Source: Sinohyriopsis cumingii (taxonomy: Eukaryota > Mollusca > Bivalvia > Unionida > Unionidae). From it: 64,000 nucleotides of DNA. How positions within the stretch are numbered: the first letter of the stretch is position 1; the number at the start of each line of letters is the position of its first letter. The notes under the pieces are model-generated. The model was not told the DNA's origin. It worked only from the letters and a program-made list of their open reading frames with translations, and ran no database searches. The stretch lies in assembly GCA_028554795.2 (NCBI GenBank), contig CM068826.1, positions 100,592,846 to 100,656,845 on the forward strand, given 5' to 3'. Positions 55,540 through 64,000 of this stretch are shown here, piece by piece. The translations under genes were made by a program, and so were the position numbers.

Positions 55540-56210
55540 TATCGGGGGGGGGGGGGGCACCAGACAGATGACCCCCACCACATAAAAAATAAAGTGTTTT
55601 CATGTACTCTTGTATACCCCAAGATGTGTGTGCTTGTTTAAAGTTTAAAAAAGGAATTTTGATCAAACTTTTAGTTTATAATTAGTCCTAGTGTTTTCTA
55701 AAGGGTAGTAGTCTGAAACATGGGTCTTATTCCCATTTTCAGATTTCATATCCTTGATTTTTAGTGATCTTTGTCAAGAATTTTCTATGTTCCGTGTATG
55801 CTATGTGTATCAATGCTATGGTGTGTGTATGCTATATAGTCTGTGTGTAGGGACAGCAATACTATGTCAAATTTGTCTCTGTTGTCTTAATATATATTTT
55901 TCTATGGACTTTTCAAATTTATTTGTTTGTCCTGGTATAAATTTAGTTGCTTTTGAATTAATTTGCAATTTAGAATTCCGGCGAGATGAACGGTATACTA
56001 CCATTTGAAATTAAAATAAAACCTTTTGTTTTATGTGATTGACTATGGTGTGGTGTTTCTCACATTAAAGTCTATTTTCAAAATGAGGTAGGCTGTATTC
56101 GAGTCAGGGTCCGCACTTTCTTTCTTTATTTATTTGTGTTTCTCCCGATTCGAGTTAGGCCTCCTCTCTAGTATTTAATTTATAATGTAAAAGAAGTAAA
56201 TATCCAACCC
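55540..56210 (-). mobile_element. Tx1/L1-like LINE 3' UTR fragment, leftward
   Basis: Noncoding sequence similar to 40500-41130. It shares the GGTGCCCCCC-type end, repeated TATGCTATAT/GTGTGTATGC motifs and GAGTTAGGCCTCCT near the right. There is no coding part. Confidence 0.7.
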
Positions 56211-56255
56211 AAAACCCCTTAGGAAGCTTTATACATTTACTGGTTTGGTTTTAGC

Positions 56256-58033
56256 ATGAAAAACATAAGTGACATCTACAAAAATAATAAACTGGTAAAA
56301 AGACTAGAAACAACAAGGACCTTTAGAAGTATAAAGGAACTTTTATGTAAATATAGGGAAAATGAGGAACTTTGGGGAATTGAAACTAAGGAAACATATA
56401 ATTGGATAAGGGAAAATTTAACCTCTAAAATTAAAAATAAAGTAGAGGAGGAAATATCTCGGTTAATTGGGACAGACCTTAGAGGTACTGGACCAACATC
56501 GGCTCTCCAAAAATACAAAGCTTGATATTCAAATATCTACACGACATATGCATACATGTAAATTATCTCATGTGCAAATGTGCGAACTTCACAAAATATC
56601 ATGCGATGGCACAGTGCGAGTTTAGGAAACAAGACAGGATACAATTAATTATGGAGATATCCAAGAAATAAAAATACAGAAGAAACCAAGTTTTATATCA
56701 AGACGGCAACTTTAACAAAACTTTAATAGGAAAAATAACAGATAACATAACTAAAACCATGATGGCGTGTGACCAAGTCATAAACATAAAAAAAATGAAT
56801 AGGCAAATTTTTTTGTAATCCTTTCAAATTAATTAGAAAAAAGAACTTCTAGGAAGATTTGTGAATGGGAGGGACGGGGCTGCAAAGGGTGAAAAGAAGG
56901 GGAGGGAGATGGGGCAATGGATAATCTCCCCTTAAAGGGGACCATCACAAAGTGAACCCTTGCCCTCATACCCCCACCCCGGATTGGAATCTGCTGTAGC
57001 CGCCACCCTTTTAGATTCTTATAAATTTTCCTAAACAGCTTCAGTTTCTTTTTATTATCCATTACAATTAAAATTAAATAATTAAATAGACTTTAATTAT
57101 ATTACGTAAACTATCACAAATCCTAATTATCGGGACAGAGAAACTATATGGGAAAAGAACGAGATAATGACGTCATGGGGCTATGAAAGAGTCGGGAAAA
57201 ACACCTCATATAGGAAACTTTACATACATACACGAAAACAAAGGATCTAATAAGTCTCTCTTCTAATTCTATTTGCTCAAAATGTGCAGCTGTCGCACTG
57301 CACGGTAAATCCCCACCGTGTGTGTGTATGTGTGTGTGTGTGTGTGTGTGGGAAGAACAACCATTTTTAGAGATTTTGGCAGAAATCCAATAAATAATTT
57401 GAGACGGCCTAACTCTAGGTGGGAGAAATACAAGCAAATAAAAATGTGTATGGACTCCAACTCGAGTACAGCGGATTTCAATTTACAAATCCAATATGTG
57501 AATAATGACACAATATATTTGCACACAGAACACATTAAGTTTTTTTTTTCTTAATTAAATTATAATACACCGTTACTTAGCCAAAATTCAAAAATATATT
57601 AAATAAATAAAAATAAACCTTTTCTTGATCCGATTATAAGGTCCTAAGATTACTGGGGAGATTTGGGAAAAAATAAAGGCTATCCCAACATGGAAGCAAA
57701 ATATAGCATACACAAACTATAGCATATATATATATAGCACACACGGGATATAGGCGACCTCTAGCCAAGGTCAACCAAGAGTATAGGGAAGGGATTTCAA
57801 GTCAGGTGATGGAAAGATGGAAACCTATTCGGAAAAACAACCCTATAGATAAAACTAGGTTTTAAAAGAAATACCCCGTTAAAAAGGAGAATTAAATTTT
57901 TTTGACCTAAATTCTTTTGCATAATATAAAACATACAACACATGGGGGGGGGGGATAAATACACATAAAACACTATAATTTTTTGGAAAAGTGGGGTGGG
58001 GGGTCTGTCTGGTGCCGGCCCCCCCCCCCCCAG
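56256..58033 (+). mobile_element. Tx1/L1-like LINE C terminus and 3' UTR, rightward
   Basis: 89 open codons (KNISDIYKNNKLVKRLETTR onwards) run into CKCANFTKYHAMAQC in another frame, the same CCHC tail as in the leftward copy (CKTANFTKLHTIVQC). A 3' UTR with TATAGCATACA motifs and a (GT)n run (57316-57350) ends at GTCTGGTGCCGGCCCCCC. It lies head-to-head with the fragment at 55540-56210. Confidence 0.75.
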
Positions 58034-60989
58034 TACTTCGTCTTGTGGGGATAAATGTACGTCATTTCCTGCTGGCGTCCTCTATAGGTGGAAAATCGTA
58101 TCTAAGTAACAGTGATGTATACTTTTATTTCGAGAAATTAAATTATTTTTTCTGTACACTTTATAGGTTTTTTTTGGTTCTTTTTGTTCAAGTATAACTA
58201 CTTTTAATCATGTTATGCAAATCTGATGTATAAAGAAAAATGTTGGTGCATGGCCGGTAACTTTTATACGTCATGGCAACGGAAAATAAATTCCGCGCAT
58301 GCGCATTTTGTGTGGGAGCACCAAAAAAAACCCCACACAAAAACAAGCAATTTACTAAAACAAGCCATTACGTGAGAACTTGGCCTGAAAAGAGCAAATA
58401 TAGGTACTATAAAATATTGCTAGTCTCGGATTTGACAAGCCTTAGTTTTTTATGCTGATGAAACATTTTTCAGTAGAATTTTTTTTCCTACAGTTTAAAT
58501 GCCTAATTTTACTGTTTATAATCATACATGTTCAAATGTACTGGTCACATATAACAATATCGTCGAAGTATTAACTGATACCATGCTGGATTTATATAGA
58601 ATGTCTAAATAATCATAAAACTAAAGGTGTAATTGATTATAACCAATATATATTTTTTGCAATAACAAGATAATGAGATCCGAACATTGACCAAACAGTA
58701 CTTAGAGAAATTCAATATCGATTAGTTCATCCTCAACCTCCAACTGATATACTTTATTGCAAGGGGTAAATGGTACCGTATTGAAAGACGTGTTAGGATA
58801 AAAGATACCGTTGTTAAAGAATATCCTGACCGACTGAGATCTTAACATCGTACATCATAGCTGCAAACAGTGCAAGCCAATATACACATTTGCATTATGC
58901 TCACGCAAGAAATATTGTATCAACCAAATGGGTTTCTTGACCGAGCGATGTCAAGCCCTTGCGCGAATCCCGCTACGAGTCATAGGTTTCCCCGATTCAA
59001 AGGAATCCTGTACAACTACTTCTGCAAACTGGAAAGTCCAACGCGTCCAATCTATCAGTAATGTTACTCTAATTAATACATGACCACAAATCCCAACTTC
59101 CCAATTGTATGTCAATGTCACAACTGCAAAGCTTCTCTTCGTTAACTTTCCGTAACTTACCGCCAGTATTTCACGCCGTGAAACTATACAACTCAACAAC
59201 CTAATACAGGGAACCGTTTTTACTACGCCACCTTAGGCCTTTTAAATCATGATTTTTAGCTTCATTTCGCCTGTAACTTTGTAACATATTTACCACCACA
59301 GCAACAATAAATGGCGCCCGCCGACGGCGGAACAGTCCTTTTCTGTTGATTCCATTGTATAATTTACCAATCTCCAGTCATAAATACTGCACCTGGAGTC
59401 ACACGATCAATTCACGCAATTAGATTTGAATAGGGACTACTGAGTGACAGGGATACTCATGCGGCTCTTACCTGAATTCACCAAAAGTAAACCATGTCAT
59501 CTTGAAACTCACTTACACTTCACTCCGTAACGTTTGCCCCTAGTAATTGGCTAATTATTTTGGTCTAAAGACTATAATCCCAGCACCGACTTCCCATATT
59601 CAAGCAAGTATATAAGGAATCCTTAAAATGGAGAGCGGTAAACAAATGCGCATACTCCAAAATATATTACAATATTATACATACCTTGGAATTTTATTAA
59701 CTATTTTTGTTTACATATTTTCATTGTACTCGTGGATGGGTAATGTGATTTTGCGTTCTGCCTTGCTTATAAAATGTATTGTCTTTGGTCAACAAAAGTT
59801 GATTTAGAGAGGATAAGAAAAGAAGTTTTGTTAAACGATGATGGAATTAAATAAACACTGGGGACAATATCGTACGTTGCACATAAATCGCAGAGATTAA
59901 TTGAGATTTTGCTTAACGGTCAATCAGTCCGCACTCGAAGTAGGGAAATAAGCGAATAGTGCAAAAGCCGACCATTGTCTGATAATCGACGTACATCTGC
60001 CACAGCCATATATTGTAAAAATCCCATTACTACAGGTAAAAAAGAATTAACTACAACTGCTTCTTTGGGGCGTCATGTGTGACCAGTGTATATTAGTACT
60101 GTTTTAGAAAAATATTGCGACAAACCAAAGTAAAGAAAACAGTCACTTTTATCAATCAGTCCATATCGTTTTACAAATTATACTGAATAACTGACTTCAG
60201 TAGAACTCAGAAGAATGTATTCCTGTAAGCACATCACGATTGCGGTGTTTGTACATTTATATAAAGTGGGATCATTTTACAAGCAAAGTATACATTTAAA
60301 AATTAACACTACAAATGAGACAACGCTTAAGTACATACGGATTATAATCGTGAGATGGCAAAGAATGGTTCATATGTTGAGAGGTAACCAATACACCAAC
60401 AAAATAAGAGTTTGTAAGAACATCTTATTTCCTTCTTAGATATACTTAGCCATAATGCAAATTGTTTCCTAATATGAAACATGTAAACATATTCCGACCA
60501 TGCTGGAAACAAAAATAGTAAATTTAATTTAGTTCAGCGTAAACTGTAAGTTAGTTCTTTCCTTTTGGCATGGTGTCTGAATAAAAAAGTATATTTCTCA
60601 AATTTGCTAACCACTACACTGTCATTATGTAATTAGATACCTAATTGATGTACCATGGTTGTATACATATATCTATACATATATATAGTTTTGTGGACAT
60701 GTACGGTTGAATAATACCATCCCGTGTTTGTGTAGGGAAATGCGTACATCACAATCGCACTCGTAAATTTGAATCAATACCATCTCATGAATGGTTAGGG
60801 GCCGTCCATTTAGTATGTACGCATAGAGGGGTGGGGTGGGGGTAACCCAAATGCATAGGCTTGAGCATGGAGGTATACTGATAATATATGTACGCATTTA
60901 AGGGGGGGGGGCGCTGAAACCTCGAAAATAAGTTGTATAATACGTAACCTGTTCGACTTGGTTCAGTAGGCTTTTGCATTTTAGCGGAC
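58034..60989. other. DNA without established genes; possible exon and promoter
   Basis: At 58273 an ATG opens 61 codons (MATENKFRACAFC onwards) with a donor-like AG|GTACTA near 58402, upstream of which lies CRE-like TACGTCA; this could be a first exon. The ORF contains an NRF1-like CGCGCATGCGCA. At 59311-59330 a CpG-rich ATGGCGCCCGCC segment may be a promoter. Neither is proved. Confidence 0.3.
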
Positions 60990-61200
60990 ATAAGACAAAC
61001 TTGTCCCACCCAGTCACACTATCCTGACACCAGGCCGACTAATCCGAACACTAACCTCTTAATGATCGGCACCAAAAGAGGCAGCTGCTAGTACCATTTT
61101 TATGTCTTTAGTATGATTCGGCCGGGGTTTGAATACGCGACCCCTCGCATCCGAGGCGGACGCTCTATAGACACATTGCACCATCGGAGAAGTCGCTTAG
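60990..61200 (-). mobile_element. tRNA-derived SINE, third copy, 3' truncated
   Basis: Leftward head GAGCGTCCGCCTCGGATGCG with a box B-like GTATTCAAACCCC, and a body with GGTGTCAGGATAGTGTGACT; the (TG)n tail is missing. It is followed on the right by the junction segment and satellite array 2. Confidence 0.82.
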
Positions 61201-61319
61201 TAAAGAATGTACGATACTGGTTCCTGTTTTTCATGACAACTCGACCTGGAGACCTACCTGATGGAAAATGAAGGCGCATTATAAGGTTATAATATACGAG
61301 TCCATAAATACATAAATAT

Positions 61320-63030
61320 TTTTAAATTATAATTTTCGAGCAATTAGTGTCTCTTAGCATTTAACAAAGTCTGCTTGCAGTAGCGTACTAAGGGGAGGGG
61401 GGTTACAACATACTTCGATGCTAATACTACTGATTTCAAGCATAAAATTAAAGCTAAACAACAGCATATAACATGTTTACATATATTATTAAGTACGTCT
61501 TCATTTGTCTTTCCGTGCGCCAAATACCTTCCAACACAAAGATTTTCCATATAGGTAAATTAGTTGTACCAATCTTAAACAACCATATATTTCGACATAT
61601 ATAATATCAATGTATAGGTTCCTCATCAGTTTAAATCGATCTGTGCCAAAAAAAGTCGAGAAAATTAATAATAAAAAAGTTGGTATTTATGACTCATTAT
61701 TGCTTGCGACTTTACCGATCTTCATATCCTTGATATGTGCATCTACCCTTCCCGTTTTGCAATAGTAGCACATACTTGGATGCTAATACTATAGATTTGA
61801 AGCATATAATTTAAGATGTACAACATTAAATAATATGTGTATGTATCTTATTAAGTACGGTTTCATATGTCTGTTTGTGCACCCGATGCCTTCCTATCCG
61901 AACGGTTTCCATATAGGTGAATAATTTATACCAATAGTAAACAAACACAGCTTTTGACAAATTTCATATTAATATATAGGTTCTCATCTGCCTAAATCGA
62001 TTTGTGCCAATAGACGTGTGTGAAAATACAAAATAAAAAAGTTCCACTTTTTACGGAATATCGGGTGCGACTTTACCGATCTTCATATGCTTGCTACTTT
62101 AATACACCCTTCCCGTTTTGTGATTGTAGCACATACTTCGATGCTAATATTAGAGATCTGAAGTATAGAATTAAAACTATACAATATTATAAAATGTGTG
62201 TATATATCTTAATAAGCACGTCTTTATTTGTCTGTCCGTGCGCCTAGATCCGACCTATACGAAAGTTTTTCATATGGGCGAATAAGTCATAACAATCGCA
62301 AAAACAACGGTTTTGACACATTTGATATCAGATGACAAATTTGATTTTAATTGATATGTTTCTAATCATACTAAATCGATCTGTGCCAATAGACATGTGT
62401 GAAAATGCAAAATAGAAGGTTTTGTTCTTTTTACTGAATATCGGGTGCGACTTTACCGATCTGCATATCCTTGCTACGTGAATCTACCATTGCCGTTTTG
62501 CGATCGTACTACATATTTCGATGCTATTGCTATATATCTAAAGCATATAATTAAAGCCGTACAACTGTAAATAGTATGTGTATGTATCTTATTAAGTATA
62601 TCTTCCTTTGTCTGTCATTTCGCCTAATGTCTTCATATACGATCGTTTTCCATACAGGTGAATAACTCATAACAATAGTAAATAAACCCCGATTTTGACA
62701 AATTTGATATAAATTGATAGGTTTCGCATCAGTCTAAATCGATCTGTGATAGTAGAAATGTAAGAAAATGCAATATGAAAGTTTTGGTATATTTGACTCT
62801 GTATCGCTTGTGAATTTAACAATCTTCATAACCTTGATACGTGCATCTTCCATTGCCGTTTGTCTCGGTATCACACACTTCAATGTTTATAGTATAAATC
62901 TGAAGCATACAAGGAGAGCTATACAACAGTATATAATATGTGTATGAATCTTATTAAATACATCTTGATGTGTCTGTATGTCCGCCCAATGTCTTCCACA
63001 GCGAGCGTTTTCCATATTGTGTATTGTTCC
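61320..63030. repeat. Satellite array 2, monomer about 365 bp
   Basis: About five monomers of the same family as array 1 (landmarks near 61415, 61778, 62140, 62520, 62880), in the same orientation and preceded by the same SINE and junction. Confidence 0.88.
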
Positions 63031-64000
63031 ACTTCCTATTTTTACACTACCTAATTTTGACCTAGTTTAATAAACACCCATTTCTACAGAGGACACATCT
63101 GTCGCAGCCTCGACATTTTTTTACACTTATCAGCATTGAGTCACTCGGACAAAAAGATTTGTCAAAAGTCATATCATTATTATTAATGAAGTGAAACAAG
63201 GACACATACGATGAAAAAAATAATACATTTCTCCAATTCACTTTTTTCCAACCAGGAAGTCCTCTTAAAATCTTTACCAACTATTCTGACAAGGCAAATA
63301 CAATTCGTTCCATACCAATCATCCAGTCTGCTACTCAACATGTGTTAGCTATGTGACTCACAGCTGATAACTGCATCTCCATCACCATTTTAGAATTGTG
63401 TTTTGTGTTTTACGTGAATATGTCATTACTGATTTTCTGAGGTGGTTCTTGGGTATTTTACTTTGGAGTAATGAACATGAAACACACGTTTATGGTATAT
63501 TTCATAAATAAATCAGCATCCTCTACATTACTGCTAATTTAAATAAAATTACGTGTATTACTATTAGGATGTTTCTCTCAAAAATAGGCAATTTTACTTT
63601 AATAGTAAATTTTCAAACGTCCATTAAACTAATCTTGATATTTAACTTATTTTGACAAATTAATTCTTTCTAAATGTCTTCTGTCTCCTATTATTTGCAC
63701 TATTAGAGAAATAAGTTATGAAGTATGCAAAACAGTTTTGTACCTTAAACAGTACATGTACATTAAAGAATTGGGGTTCTGCATATTCACAATGCCATTT
63801 AATTATTGCAAGGATGTTGTACACTAAATCCAGTATTCTTTTATTATAAGTAAACAATTGTATTATTATACCATCATGATTTTCCCCCAATTTTATTCTT
63901 TCAGCTTTTCCAACAAAATATCTGTTCCAAAACAAATTTTTTGATAAATATAGGAACAAATTCTGAGTAAACACCATTTTTCTTTTGTTGTCGTTGTTAA
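63031..64000. other. AT-rich DNA without recognisable genes
   Basis: A leftward 72-codon ORF (63062-63280) contains a Cys cluster (KKCRGCDRCVLCRNGC) but no identifiable family; it may be a fragment of a retroelement protein. Nothing else is supported. Confidence 0.35.

Overview
The window looks like nuclear DNA of an invertebrate animal, probably marine; I cannot place the phylum from sequence alone. The evidence is long AT-rich stretches without genes, many microsatellites, tRNA-derived SINEs, several clades of LINE, hAT-type MITEs, long-monomer satellite arrays and metazoan histone-type 3' end signals. No ordinary host gene could be established. Nearly everything recognisable is viral or transposable.

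Region 1 (1 to about 10060) is the structural half of a Polinton/adintovirus-like double-stranded DNA element. In order on the + strand it holds the end of an unknown gene, a basic minor-virion-type protein, the double jelly-roll major capsid protein, a second small basic/hydrophobic virion-type protein, an adenain-type cysteine protease, a fibre-like protein, a two-helix membrane protein, a penton-like protein and two small ORFs. A 54-bp tandem repeat array follows, then three leftward genes: an unknown protein, an HNH endonuclease with a NUMOD-like tail and a small Cys-rich protein. The fibre and penton genes each carry exactly one in-frame TGA; the other genes are open. Several genes end in short perfect palindromes.

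Region 2 (10060 to 19690) has no supported gene. It holds a degenerate minisatellite, a tRNA-SINE and the 3' end of an L2/CR1-like LINE.

Region 3 (19690 to about 26500) is a second virus-derived block. A protein-primed family B DNA polymerase pseudogene with many lesions reads leftward, followed by an intact BIR (inhibitor-of-apoptosis-like) ORF. A zinc-knuckle gene diverges from the polymerase promoter. Beyond it is a divergent gene pair whose two 3' ends carry near-perfect metazoan histone mRNA stem-loops with downstream purine elements, around a CCAAT/CRE/TATA bidirectional promoter, yet neither ORF is a histone. This is the most surprising arrangement in the window.

Region 4 (26500 to 36300) is mainly an almost full-length LINE with an RNase H domain. 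It is dead: the reverse transcriptase has lost its two catalytic aspartates.

Region 5 (40000 to 47550) is a nest. A leftward Tx1/L1-like LINE is split by a 274-bp hAT MITE and by a complete 2.4-kb DNA transposon (43410-45809, 3-bp TTA target duplication) that encodes an intact 562-residue protein of a family I cannot assign. Dropping the insert and one TTA leaves the LINE reading frame continuous, which fixes the boundaries.

Region 6 (48200 to 64000) holds two arrays of a roughly 365-bp satellite, each preceded by the same SINE plus about 100 bp of shared sequence. It also holds fragments of three LINE copies and long stretches without recognisable genes.
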